In this document: positions 42,438-51,444 of the stretch, in pieces
How the letters are laid out: every line of letters begins with the position of its first letter
How positions within the stretch are numbered: the stretch's first letter is position 1
NCBI GenBank assembly: GCA_017557345.1
Contig: JAFYZR010000092.1
Location: forward strand, 1-63,992
Length of the DNA stretch: 63,992 nt
Direction: 5' to 3'
Origin: Paludibacteraceae bacterium
Lineage (GTDB): Bacteria; Bacteroidota; Bacteroidia; Bacteroidales; Paludibacteraceae
The notes under the pieces: model-generated
Database searches by the model: none
What the model saw: the letters and a program-made list of their open reading frames with translations, nothing else
Told to the model about the DNA's origin: nothing
Made by a program: the position numbers and the translations under genes

Positions 42438-43864
42438 TTTTTAGCCCAGCGAGCCGGAATCATGCGGTAAGGATAACGCTCGCGTATATTATCAGCATTA
42501 GGACAATCACAACGATGTATTCGAATCCCCTTTGTTACGGACACAAACGCAAAAATCGGATCTCCGGGCTGCGGATTACAGCATCTGGAGAGGTTATAAT
42601 CCACATTTTTGACATTCATATCTACCTCAATAGCCAATCCCTGCAGTTCACTTTTAGGTACATACTCTGTATGTTCGCGCAAAACAGGCGTTTCTTCCGG
42701 TGTAAGCATCACTTCACGCAAACGCTGCAGATCTTCCTTGCCCGTAGCCACGGACTGATACATATCGGATACTTCCTTGTAGCCCAATCGCATGGCCATC
42801 TTGGTAATGTCACCCTCGGTGTATTCAATCTTCCAATTCTTGAACCGCCGTTCAATCATCTCTTTGCCTTCTGCGGCAGATTTGTATTCCAGTTCTTTGA
42901 GGGCTTGACGTATCTTCGATTTAGCCTTTGTAGAAGCCACAAAATTGAGCCAATCGGCATTTGGATGCTGGTTAGGCGATGTCATTACAGACACCTGGTC
43001 GCCGTTTTCCAATTTTTGCCGAATGGAGACATTTTGATTGCGAATTGTTCCACCGACACAATGTGCACCTACTTCGCTATGGATTGAGTACGCAAAATCC
43101 AATACTGTCGCTCCTTCCGGAAGACGTCTCAAATCACCTGTTGGCGTGAAGACATACACATCGCCCTTACGTTGCATCAGAGAACCTTTGACTCCTTTGT
43201 ACGACCAGTGAGCAGCCACACCTTGTTCCGCCACTTCGTCCATTCGTTTGGTACGAATCTGCACCTCAACCCATCTTTTCTGCGGTCCCAGAACAGTTGT
43301 ATGAAGCGACTCATAGCCATTCTCTTTAGGCACAGACAACCAGTCGCGCAGACGTTTAGGGTTAGGCGGAAAGACATCCGTTATTAGCGAATATACCTGC
43401 CAGCAATCTGATTTCTCTTTCTCCAAAGGAGAATCCAGAATAATACGTATGGCAAAAAGGTCGTATATTTTGTCTATATCACAATGCTGCGCTTGCATCT
43501 TATGGTAGATAGAATGAATCGATTTCGGCCGCCCCTTGATAGTAAACGTAAAGCCTTCTTCCGTCAATTTTTTCTCCAAAGGCGCAATGAATGAAGCAAT
43601 ATATGCTTCGCGTTCAGCCTTCTTTGCGCTCAATGCGTGCGCAATATACTTATAGGAATCGTAATCGAGGAACTTTAGCGCTAAGTCCTCCATCTCGGTC
43701 TTTATTTGATAAAGGCCAAGCCTATGCGCCATGGGAGCATGCAGAGTTTGCGTCTCTCGCGCCACGTGACGACGCTTTTCCGAATCGCCTTCTGCATCCA
43801 ACTGCCTAAGCAATTCCAATCGCTCATTCAGTATTGAAAAAAGGACTTTATTGCTGTCTTCCAT
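42434..43864 (-). CDS. RelA/SpoT-family protein lacking the HD hydrolase and ACT domains
   Basis: At 476 aa it is much shorter than a full RSH (about 730-750 aa). Residues 1-70 are only the tail of the HD domain ([29 protein letters not shown]); all HD catalytic residues are missing. The ppGpp synthetase domain (about 75-230: [55 protein letters not shown]) is complete. TGS ([30 protein letters not shown]) and a Cys/His zinc-finger-like region ([16 protein letters not shown]) follow, but no ACT. The promoter sits about 25 bp upstream of the ATG, so the short N-terminus is real. Confidence 0.88.
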   Translation of the reverse strand: MEDSNKVLFSILNERLELLRQLDAEGDSEKRRHVARETQTLHAPMAHRLGLYQIKTEMEDLALKFLDYDSYKYIAHALSAKKAEREAYIASFIAPLEKKLTEEGFTFTIKGRPKSIHSIYHKMQAQHCDIDKIYDLFAIRIILDSPLEKEKSDCWQVYSLITDVFPPNPKRLRDWLSVPKENGYESLHTTVLGPQKRWVEVQIRTKRMDEVAEQGVAAHWSYKGVKGSLMQRKGDVYVFTPTGDLRRLPEGATVLDFAYSIHSEVGAHCVGGTIRNQNVSIRQKLENGDQVSVMTSPNQHPNADWLNFVASTKAKSKIRQALKELEYKSAAEGKEMIERRFKNWKIEYTEGDITKMAMRLGYKEVSDMYQSVATGKEDLQRLREVMLTPEETPVLREHTEYVPKSELQGLAIEVDMNVKNVDYNLSRCCNPQPGDPIFAFVSVTKGIRIHRCDCPNADNIRERYPYRMIPARWAKK

Positions 43865-43887
43865 TTGTTACTTTTCAAAAAACGGCA

Positions 43888-43935
43888 CAAAGATACAAAA
43901 AAATTTGCACATATCAAAATAATTTTGTAACTTTG
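43888..43935. promoter_or_regulatory. Overlapping divergent promoter pair (RSH | 254-aa protein)
   Basis: Plus: TTTGCACAT (from 43904) with TAACTTTGC (from 43928). Minus: TTTGATATG (from 43918) with TATCTTTG (from 43895). The -33 boxes share TTTGCACATATCAAA. Confidence 0.85.
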
Positions 43936-43972
43936 CAGCGATTTTTGTGCAAACAATAAAATTTAACCGATA

Positions 43973-44737
43973 ATGAAAGCAACAAGACCTATTTTAATTT
44001 GTGTTCTGATTGCAGCAGCTGTCATCATGGCAATCTTCTGCGTAAAGAGCGTAACAACCCCTATTAAGTTCGAGAACACGCGTGCAGAGCGCGAGGTAGT
44101 AGTGATTAAGCATCTGGTAGATTTGCGTACAGCAGAGGTGGAGTTCCATCACCAAAAAGGTCGTTTTACCGCCGATGCAGACTCATTGTTAATGTTCTTA
44201 AAGACAGCCCCCAAGAAAGAGGTGCTTAAAGAGGGAAGTTTAACGGATAAACAGTTAGAAGCCGGTTTGACAGAGCATAAGGCTGTTAAGATCCTGAACG
44301 AGGCAAAGAAGAAAGCGCTAAAGAATAAGAAACTCAACTTCGAGGATAATGATGCTTTATACGCATATATTTGGGAGAATGATGCAGACGTGAAGAAAAA
44401 TGGCTTACAGGGCTTCCGTCGTGATACGATTGAGTTGAACATGCTGGAGTCGCTTTACAAAGGCGAATATGACGAGAATAGCATCAATGCGATTGTAGAA
44501 ATCCCATTCAGTCAAGGCCTACGCTTTGAAATGGAGGTAAACAACGATTATAAGACCAGTCAAGGTATCCGTGTTCCTTTGTTTGAAGCTCGCGCTCCAT
44601 TTGAGAGTTACCTAAGCGATTTGGATAAACAAGAATTAGTAAACCTAATTGACCGTGAGAATAAATTAGAGCACTACCCCGGTTTGAAGGTAGGTGACGT
44701 TTACTCGCCAAACAACAACGCAGGAAACTGGGAATAA
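43973..44737 (+). CDS. Conserved membrane-anchored protein of unknown function, 254 aa
   Basis: An N-terminal transmembrane anchor (ILICVLIAAAVIMAIFCV) is followed by a Lys/Glu-rich helical region (about 30-120) and a beta-rich C-terminal part (FSQGLRFEMEVNNDYKTSQG). The end (LEHYPGLKVGDVYSPNNNAGNWE) is strongly polar. I do not recognise a family. Its TAA overlaps the ATG of rsmD. Confidence 0.75.
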   Translation: MKATRPILICVLIAAAVIMAIFCVKSVTTPIKFENTRAEREVVVIKHLVDLRTAEVEFHHQKGRFTADADSLLMFLKTAPKKEVLKEGSLTDKQLEAGLTEHKAVKILNEAKKKALKNKKLNFEDNDALYAYIWENDADVKKNGLQGFRRDTIELNMLESLYKGEYDENSINAIVEIPFSQGLRFEMEVNNDYKTSQGIRVPLFEARAPFESYLSDLDKQELVNLIDRENKLEHYPGLKVGDVYSPNNNAGNWE

Positions 44738-45267
44738 TGAGAATCATCTCAGGAATATTCAGGGGGCGGCGATTGTCGCCCCCTAAAAATATAACAGCAA
44801 GGCCGACAACAGACTTTGCCAAGGAGAGTCTATTTAATCTGCTCAATAACCGTATTGATTTTGATGGGATTGATGTTTTAGATCTCTTTGCGGGCACAGG
44901 AGGCATAGGCATAGAGTGCGTAAGTCGCGGTGCTCGTGAAGTGACGGCGGTAGAGATAGCTCATGTACAGCAAAATTGGATTATAACATGCTGTAGGCAG
45001 TTAGGTATTCGTAATTTAAGCCTTATTCGTGGAGATGTATTTAAGTTTCTTAATGCGTGCCACACTAAGTACGATTTGATTTTTGCTGATCCGCCTTATG
45101 CTTTGGAAGAACTCCCTGCCCTGCCAGACCTGATTTTAAAACAGGAGATACTCAAAGAAAACGGATGGCTGGTCATTGAGCATGGTAAAGATACCGATTT
45201 CACCAGTCACCCGAAGCATGTTGAAACGCGCACCTACGGCAGCGTTCATTTTAGCTTCTTCCAATAA
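44737..45267 (+). CDS. rsmD: 16S rRNA (guanine(966)-N(2))-methyltransferase
   Basis: A 176-aa class I methyltransferase. MRIISGIFRGRRL and RPTTDFAKESLFNLL are the RsmD start; VLDLFAGTGGIGIECVSRGA binds SAM; LIFADPPYALE is the catalytic DPPY motif. It modifies 16S rRNA during assembly. Translation is coupled to the gene upstream by a 1-base overlap. Confidence 0.94.
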   Translation: MRIISGIFRGRRLSPPKNITARPTTDFAKESLFNLLNNRIDFDGIDVLDLFAGTGGIGIECVSRGAREVTAVEIAHVQQNWIITCCRQLGIRNLSLIRGDVFKFLNACHTKYDLIFADPPYALEELPALPDLILKQEILKENGWLVIEHGKDTDFTSHPKHVETRTYGSVHFSFFQ

Positions 45268-45290
45268 TCCTTAATTAAGGATTATTTTTT
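45263..45290. terminator. Bidirectional palindromic terminator
   Basis: AATAATCCTTAA-TTAAGGATTATT is a perfect 24-bp palindrome followed by a T-run on the plus strand and preceded by an A/T run for the minus strand. It contains both converging stop codons (rsmD and the phosphoesterase). Confidence 0.85.
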
Positions 45291-46857
45291 TGCCGTTTTG
45301 GATATATAATTGTCCCTTCTCGGGGCATTGAACAGGACGACCTAAAAGATCGTATAATTGGTCGTTGACTATTGATTGTTCTTTGACCTCATCTATATCC
45401 GATGGTTTACGCGGTTTATTGATGGTTAATGTCAAATTCAAGTCATCTGTGCGGTCACAGTTCTTCTTATCGGCCCAATTTGTTACATCCTCTACTAACG
45501 ACTGAAGAGGTTCTTCCGCATAGGCTTTAACCATCGGTTTAATAATTGGACCTAACACTGACTTTAAACCTATTTTTTTTGACAACACTTCATCTATCAT
45601 ATTGTCCATGCCGTCATACATATCTTGCGCCAAAGTGGCGGCTCCCGGATGTTCAGGTTCATTACCGTCACTATGCAGCAAATAAAGAGCAACTATAGTA
45701 GGCCCCAAATGCTTTTGTACCAATGCCGTTTTCTCTTCGTCTGTGGAAGGCAAACAGTCAATTAACATATTCGCTACTGTTTCTCCAAATTCGGCTTGCG
45801 CCATTTCTTTCGCTTCGTCCATCTTACTCCACATCTTATTTGCCATTTGCGGGATAAGAATCTCTACGTGCTCTGCCATCCACTCGCGGCTGTAAGTGTA
45901 CATATCCGGAATAGTGTCGAGTTGCGTAATAGTAGCAGTCTCTATAGTAACGTTAGTGCGGTCATTGGAAAGCGTAAGCCAACGGAACGGGCAGGGATAC
46001 GTAATAGGAGAACCTGTCGTTACTTCTACAATACTATCATTTGTCAGTCCGGTCGTATCACGGTAGGTGGTGATACCATCAACATGGAAATGGCCTGTAA
46101 GAACTAACCGCACACCATGATGCATCAAACTATCTCTAATATCGTCTGCATTCTTCAATCGGCATGAGCTCTCCAAGCTACTTTGTCTATCGAAATGCTC
46201 CAACAACTGCCAATGGCACATAGCAATAATCATATTGCCTTTCTTTGATGCCGAATCGGCTTGTTGCAGAATCCATTCGAGCGTTTCCTATCTTAGTTTT
46301 CCCGTTCCTGCATTGTTGTCCGAGCCATCAATACCAATAACTGTCACACCTTCCAAAGGCTCGACTGCATAACTATGTGAGTACAAATCTACAGTTATTC
46401 CGGTAAACTGGTATACCATTGAATATTTTGTTTGCCAAGCAGTTGTCCCCAATACATCTACAGCCTCTTTCTCTGCTCCAAGATATGAATAAGCCGAGCC
46501 ACCAATATCGTGATTCCCAGGAATAACAAGCGTCTTAATTCCGGCCTCATTCAACGTTTTGAGCGAATTAGCCACGATGTCATGGCTTGCCATTTCTCCA
46601 TCTTTTGTCAAGTCACCAGGAATAAGCACTAGTTCTGGTTTCTGCACTAATGCCGTGTCTATGAGCGCATTCCAGACATCAAAACTAAGATCCAACATTT
46701 TCCGCTGACTCTCCATCATCTCTTGACAGGACTGACTATTCGGCTCGAATAATGTTCTTGCTAGTACGTGCGGATCGGCAATAACCATGATTCGCTGTTG
46801 CGCACAAAGCCACGTGGGTAAGAAGAACAAAAGAAGGAATATTTTTTTTATATCCAT
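45271..46857 (-). pseudogene. Secreted metallophosphoesterase interrupted by an in-frame TAG
   Basis: The combined frame encodes about 528 aa: a signal peptide (FLLLFFLPTWLCAQ), metal ligands DPH, GDLTKDG and GNHD in the first half, and CHWQ plus GHFHVDG in the second. A single TAG (46290-46288) after GTGKLR splits it, and the reading frame continues intact with ETLEWILQQAD. The expected codon would be CAG (Gln). The tail YDLLGRPVQCPEKGQLYIQN resembles a T9SS CTD. It may be a recent nonsense mutation, a sequencing error, or a readthrough codon. A start at 46233 could make the C-terminal part alone. Confidence 0.85.
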
Positions 46858-46874
46858 AGATTATTCAATTTTAT

Positions 46875-48095
46875 TTAGTTAAGGAGTTTTATCAATTTAA
46901 CTAATGCCTTCATGCAAGCTCGGTCTGTTATCTGTTCCCGCAGTTTGCCTAATTGAAAGCACTCAGCCGTTGTTCCGTCCGGTGTCGCCCATGCAATCCA
47001 AACTGTTCCAACAGGCTTCGTTTTTGAGCCTCCTGTCGGTCCGGCAATTCCACTCGTAGCAATAGCGAAATCCGTTCCAATTTGCTTGCGAATAGATTCT
47101 GCCATGATGCATACAACTTCTTCGCTTACAACTCCATGCGCTTTTATTATCTCTGCCGGAACTTCCAACAAATGTTCTTTAACGCTATTGTCGTAACTAA
47201 CAACCGAGCCATAATAGAATGCAGAACTGCCCGGATGCTTACTTAGTAAAGCCGCCAATTTACCTCCTGTACAACTCTCTGCCGTAGCGATAGTTTGATG
47301 GCGTTCTGTGAGCATTTTGCCAACAATCACTTCTAATGGTTCATCCGTTTCGGCTATTAGATATTCTTTTGTCAAATGCTTTAGTTCATTGAACCAATGA
47401 TTCATTTCATCCTCTGACAAATCGCCGTAACTCGATAAACGCAAACGAATAATACCATCTTTTGGTAAATAAGCCAAATGAAGAGTTGATGGCATAGAAG
47501 CTTCATACTCCTCTAATAGTATCGCTAAAGATGATTCGGGAATGCCTGTTACTTGAAGCGTTCGATGGATAATATTGGCCGTAGCACGTCCTATATATGG
47601 CAATATCTGTTCCTCCATGGCTACCTTCATCTCATAAGGGACACCTGGCATGGAAGCCAATATCTGCTTACCATGATGGAATACCATTAATGGCGCTGAG
47701 CCTACTCTATTTTCCAGAATCTCTGCCTTCTCTGGGACAAGCCATTGTGTAGCAGTCAAACGATTCAACACTTCCGGTCTATTAGCGTACAACTGCTCTA
47801 TGTGTGCGCGTACACGTACATCTTCTATAAGGTGTGTGCCAAAATACTCACACAGCACATGCTTGGTAATATCATCTTTCGTTGGTCCTAAGCCTCCGGT
47901 AGTAAGAATAATATCAGCCCGAGAGAAAGCCTCATCCAGCGCCGCAATAATATGTTCACGACTATCATGAACGGATGTTATTTGGTATAATTCTATACCA
48001 TATTCATTGAGTTTTTCGGCAATCCAAGCGGAATTAGTGTCCACTACTTGACCGATTAACAACTCATCTCCTATTGTAATTATTTCTGCGCGCAT
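46875..48095 (-). CDS. cinA: CinA-like nicotinamide-nucleotide amidohydrolase
   Basis: A 406-aa two-domain protein. The N-terminal MoCF-like domain carries EIITIGDELLIGQVVDTN and LTTGGLGPTKDD; the C-terminal PncC domain has ATAESCTGGKLAALLS and TSGIAGPTGGSKTKPVGTV. The family hydrolyses NMN and ADP-ribose-type compounds in pyridine-nucleotide salvage. It overlaps the preceding DUF3109 gene by 16 bp. Confidence 0.95.
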   Translation of the reverse strand: MRAEIITIGDELLIGQVVDTNSAWIAEKLNEYGIELYQITSVHDSREHIIAALDEAFSRADIILTTGGLGPTKDDITKHVLCEYFGTHLIEDVRVRAHIEQLYANRPEVLNRLTATQWLVPEKAEILENRVGSAPLMVFHHGKQILASMPGVPYEMKVAMEEQILPYIGRATANIIHRTLQVTGIPESSLAILLEEYEASMPSTLHLAYLPKDGIIRLRLSSYGDLSEDEMNHWFNELKHLTKEYLIAETDEPLEVIVGKMLTERHQTIATAESCTGGKLAALLSKHPGSSAFYYGSVVSYDNSVKEHLLEVPAEIIKAHGVVSEEVVCIMAESIRKQIGTDFAIATSGIAGPTGGSKTKPVGTVWIAWATPDGTTAECFQLGKLREQITDRACMKALVKLIKLLN

Positions 48096-48664
48096 TGTTT
48101 ATGCCATTCTGTAGCAGTTAGTTCTAATTCGTTATACCAATCTTCGCCAAAGCGACGTATTAGCGGTTCTTTAAGGAATTGATATAATGGTGTATGCGTT
48201 TTCTTGCCTTTGATCCGTGCGCAATGGCAAATATCCCATCGATGGTACTCCACTCCTGTCATATCGCCTACTCTTGTCAATCTTATTGGATACAGATGAC
48301 AGGAAATGGGCTTTTTGAAATCTATTTTGCCTGCATTATATGCTTTCTCTATTAGGCAATAACACCAGCCTTGATGATCAGTACGAGCAAATACACAATC
48401 CTTGTTGTTAACAATTGATGTTACGCGCTCGCCAGAAGGATCATTATAGGCAATTCCTTGCGCTTCTACTACTTCCTTTGCTTCCTTTGTCATATCAGGC
48501 AGCAGTATAGGTAAGATACTTTGTATCTTCTGCTCTTCTTCTTCCGTCAAAGGTGCTCCCGCATCGCCCTCAATACAACAACAGCCATGACAAGTGTCCA
48601 AATCACAGCAGAACTCTTTCTCAAGCACGTCCAAACTGACTAATGTATCTTGTATCAGGAACAT
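48080..48664 (-). CDS. DUF3109 family protein
   Basis: A 194-aa Cys-rich protein (CCDLDTCHGCCCIEGDAGAPL at about 18-38, later CVFA, CYCLIEKAY, CHLYPIR and CHCARIKG). The distribution of Cys suggests a metal or iron-sulfur site, as proposed for DUF3109/YkgJ-like proteins. Its function is not known. It lies 6 bp after mntP. Confidence 0.87.
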   Translation of the reverse strand: MFLIQDTLVSLDVLEKEFCCDLDTCHGCCCIEGDAGAPLTEEEEQKIQSILPILLPDMTKEAKEVVEAQGIAYNDPSGERVTSIVNNKDCVFARTDHQGWCYCLIEKAYNAGKIDFKKPISCHLYPIRLTRVGDMTGVEYHRWDICHCARIKGKKTHTPLYQFLKEPLIRRFGEDWYNELELTATEWHKQCAQK

Positions 48665-48670
48665 TTCTCG

Positions 48671-49243
48671 TTAAAAGCCTAAGAATCCTTCCACCCAAAT
48701 TTTGACACCTATAGCAATCAGTATAAGTCCACCGATAAGGCCAACATTGAGTTTGAAACGCGTTCCGAAAATTGAACCAATCACACAGCCTAACAGCGAG
48801 AAGAAAAAACTTACGAAAGCAATAAGGGATATTCCAAGCCATAAACTATCCGGCACAGGAATAAAAATAACACCTGTAGCCAACGCATCAATGGATGTAG
48901 CAACAGCCATCATTAAAAGGAATCCAATATTCCAATTCGCTTTGTGTCCTTCCTCATCTTTCTTGTGGAACGACTCAATTACCATTTTTCCGCCTATAAA
49001 GACAAGCAATACCAAGGCAATCCAAGGCGCGTATCGACGGAAGAAATCCGCAAAGAGGTTACCTGCATAATAGCCAATTAACGGCATTGCCCCTTGAAAT
49101 CCGCCGAAGAGGGTCGCCATCAAAAGAATCTTAGGGTGCTGCTTTTTGTCTCGTACGTTGGTATCCAATCCTTGAGCAATACTTACCGCAAAGCAATCCA
49201 TTGCCAATCCGATGGCAATTAATATGATGGAAAGTAAATCCAT
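48671..49243 (-). CDS. mntP: Manganese efflux pump MntP
   Basis: A 190-aa protein with six transmembrane helices. The conserved acidic motifs are GLAMDCFAVSIAQGL in TM1 and ATSIDALATGVIF in TM4. MntP exports excess Mn2+ from the cytoplasm. It is 0 bp from the peptide deformylase stop and probably in the same operon. Confidence 0.94.
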   Translation of the reverse strand: MDLLSIILIAIGLAMDCFAVSIAQGLDTNVRDKKQHPKILLMATLFGGFQGAMPLIGYYAGNLFADFFRRYAPWIALVLLVFIGGKMVIESFHKKDEEGHKANWNIGFLLMMAVATSIDALATGVIFIPVPDSLWLGISLIAFVSFFFSLLGCVIGSIFGTRFKLNVGLIGGLILIAIGVKIWVEGFLGF

Positions 49244-49792
49244 TTATTGTCTTTTGTATTTATATCGTGCACCGACTTTACCCTTAGCAATCGCTAATAG
49301 TTTATTGCGCATAAGGGTCTTTCGTATCGGAGAGATACGGTCTGTAAACACATGTCCCTCCAAGTGATCATACTCGTGGAGTATGATTCTTGCCTGAAAA
49401 TCCGTAAACGTATCTTCATGCTCCTTGAAGTCCTCGTCTAAATAGCGTAACTTAATCGTTCTCGGACGTATCACATTTTCACTAATGCCAGGCAGCGATA
49501 AGCAACCTTCGGAATAGGTACAATTTTCCTCACTTTCCTCCAACAATTCGGGATTGATAAATGTCTTCTTGAATCCCAGGCACTCCGGATAATCTTCTTC
49601 CAACTCTGACCCATCAACAACAAATAGTCGCCAAGGTTTGCCTACTTGCGGAGCAGCCAGACCGCAACCTTCAGCTTGCGTTAAGGTCTCATACATATCC
49701 GCAATGAATTGCTTCAACTCCGGTGTGTTTTCTATTTCTTCCGCTTGTTTTCGCAACACCGGTTGTCCGTATAAATAAATAGGTAATATCAT
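49244..49792 (-). CDS. def: Peptide deformylase
   Basis: A 182-aa metalloenzyme removing the N-formyl group of nascent proteins. All three motifs are present: GCGLAAPQVG, EGCLSLPGI and HEYDHLEGH. The start at 49792 (MILPIYLYG) avoids a long overlap with ruvX and leaves the typical ATGA-like 4-base overlap. Confidence 0.96.
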   Translation of the reverse strand: MILPIYLYGQPVLRKQAEEIENTPELKQFIADMYETLTQAEGCGLAAPQVGKPWRLFVVDGSELEEDYPECLGFKKTFINPELLEESEENCTYSEGCLSLPGISENVIRPRTIKLRYLDEDFKEHEDTFTDFQARIILHEYDHLEGHVFTDRISPIRKTLMRNKLLAIAKGKVGARYKYKRQ

Positions 49793-50202
49793 AGTTTGCT
49801 TTGCAAATAATCTTCCAAAATAATGCACGCAGCGATTTTATCCACTACGGCTTTGTTTTGCCGGTCTTTTTTCTTCATGCCTCCGGCAAGCATTGCTTGG
49901 TGCGCTAATACGGATGTAAAGCGCTCGTCATACATAGTTATCGGTTTATCCGGAAACTGCTTTTTGAAGTTCCCCATAAATGGTCGGATATAATTCATAC
50001 TCTCCGACTCAGAACCATTCATCTGCGTAGGATGACCAATCACCACTTCATCCACTTGTTCTTTCGCAAAGTAATCGGTCAACCAGTTCATCAAAGTATT
50101 CGTTTCAATCGTAAGCAGGGGATTAGCCGTTATGCGGAGAACATCCGTAACGGCTAATCCTGTACGTTTACGACCGTAGTCTATTGCGAGAATTCTACCC
50201 AT
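49789..50202 (-). CDS. ruvX: Holliday junction resolvase-like protein RuvX (YqgF)
   Basis: A 137-aa RNase H-fold protein. The N-terminal ILAIDYGRKRTGLAVTD, VIGHPTQMNGSES and MYDERFTSVLA with a final DKIAACIILEDYL give the expected acidic residues. The family acts in 16S rRNA 5' end maturation and possibly recombination. It is coupled to the TPR gene upstream by a 1-base overlap. Confidence 0.93.
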   Translation of the reverse strand: MGRILAIDYGRKRTGLAVTDVLRITANPLLTIETNTLMNWLTDYFAKEQVDEVVIGHPTQMNGSESESMNYIRPFMGNFKKQFPDKPITMYDERFTSVLAHQAMLAGGMKKKDRQNKAVVDKIAACIILEDYLQSKL

Positions 50203-51440
50203 TAAAGGTTATTCAATTTCTCAGTAATAGCTTCGTATTCTTTATCCATATGGAAGCGATAATACAATCCCTTAAGGACCTGCATGTATGTGCGGTCTTC
50301 CGGTGCCATTTCATGCGCTTTCTCAAAGAACGGGAGAGATTTCTTGAATACCTCATTCATCTCATCCAATGCTTTCTTATACGCTTTATTGTCAGAGATA
50401 AGAGCTGCATCCTCGTTCATCTTAACAGCCTGATTGTAATATACACGTCCCTTACCTGCCATTGCGTCAGCCAGCGTAGGATCACAACGGAGAGCTTCGT
50501 CAAAATCTTTCAGTGCATCCTCGTGATTGCCAAGGTTTTCGTCCAAATTACCCTTGATGTGATGATACTGCGCTACATTCGGCTCACGTTCGATGGCTTG
50601 AGCCAAATAATCTACTGCCGTCTGCTCCTGGCCAGAGAAGATATAGAAGTTGATTAAGTTCTGGAGGAACCAAGGCTCTTTCGGGAAACGAACGATTGCT
50701 GCCTCAAGCGTAGCAAGGAATTTAGCGGTATCCTTCAGCGTTACATACTCTTGATAGAGGAATTGATTAACGGAAACAGCTTCATAATCGCCATCTTTGA
50801 GTTCCTCGAGCAGAGCAACGGCCTCTTCGTGCATTTCACTTTGAACAGCGAAGATTGCAGCATAGTATTTATACTGTTGATACGTAGTATCACGCGGCAT
50901 TTCTTTCTGCATCTTCTCATTTTGCATCATATCCAAATCAGGGATAGAGATGTGCATCTTGAATGCCTGGAAAGCGCCTGCAAAATCACGTTGGTCATTC
51001 AGATAGATACCGTATTTAACCAGCTCTTGATTCTTGTAGTACTCCAGCATTTTCTTGCTGACGTTGGTTCTCGTTTTCTGGTCAACTACCTCACGGCCTT
51101 TCTTGTCCAGCGTTGGGATCATTGCCAACTCATCGGCTTTAAGCCAATAGTTGTAGCTCTCCTCAACTGCTACACCGGCTTTCTCTTGGTTAACGCCTTG
51201 TCCCATCATCTGATTGAGATTCTCTTGCGTTACTTCCTGATAGCCAATCATACCTGCCCAATAGTAGGTCTCAGCGGTTGGTTCAGCTGCGATAGCTTCC
51301 TTGATAGAAGCACGTGCTGCTGTGAAATCCGGAGTTTCGGACATCATGTAACTCTTAGCCTTTTTTGTGGCCGGGTTCTTTTGCGCGAAGCAGCCTGCAC
51401 TTATCAGCACAAGAACTGCCAAAAATAAACTCTTTTTCAT
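50202..51440 (-). CDS. Secreted or periplasmic TPR protein, 412 aa
   Basis: The signal peptide is KKSLFLAVLVLISAGCFAQ; the AGC site is not a strong lipobox, so either secretion or lipidation is possible. Several TPR-like units follow (AIEREPNVAQYHHIKGNLDENLGNHEDALKDFDEALR). The start at 51440 (MKKSLFL) is chosen over 51518, because the longer frame lies within gyrA. It sits 4 bp after gyrA. Confidence 0.85.
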   Translation of the reverse strand: MKKSLFLAVLVLISAGCFAQKNPATKKAKSYMMSETPDFTAARASIKEAIAAEPTAETYYWAGMIGYQEVTQENLNQMMGQGVNQEKAGVAVEESYNYWLKADELAMIPTLDKKGREVVDQKTRTNVSKKMLEYYKNQELVKYGIYLNDQRDFAGAFQAFKMHISIPDLDMMQNEKMQKEMPRDTTYQQYKYYAAIFAVQSEMHEEAVALLEELKDGDYEAVSVNQFLYQEYVTLKDTAKFLATLEAAIVRFPKEPWFLQNLINFYIFSGQEQTAVDYLAQAIEREPNVAQYHHIKGNLDENLGNHEDALKDFDEALRCDPTLADAMAGKGRVYYNQAVKMNEDAALISDNKAYKKALDEMNEVFKKSLPFFEKAHEMAPEDRTYMQVLKGLYYRFHMDKEYEAITEKLNNL

Positions 51441-51444
51441 TGTA

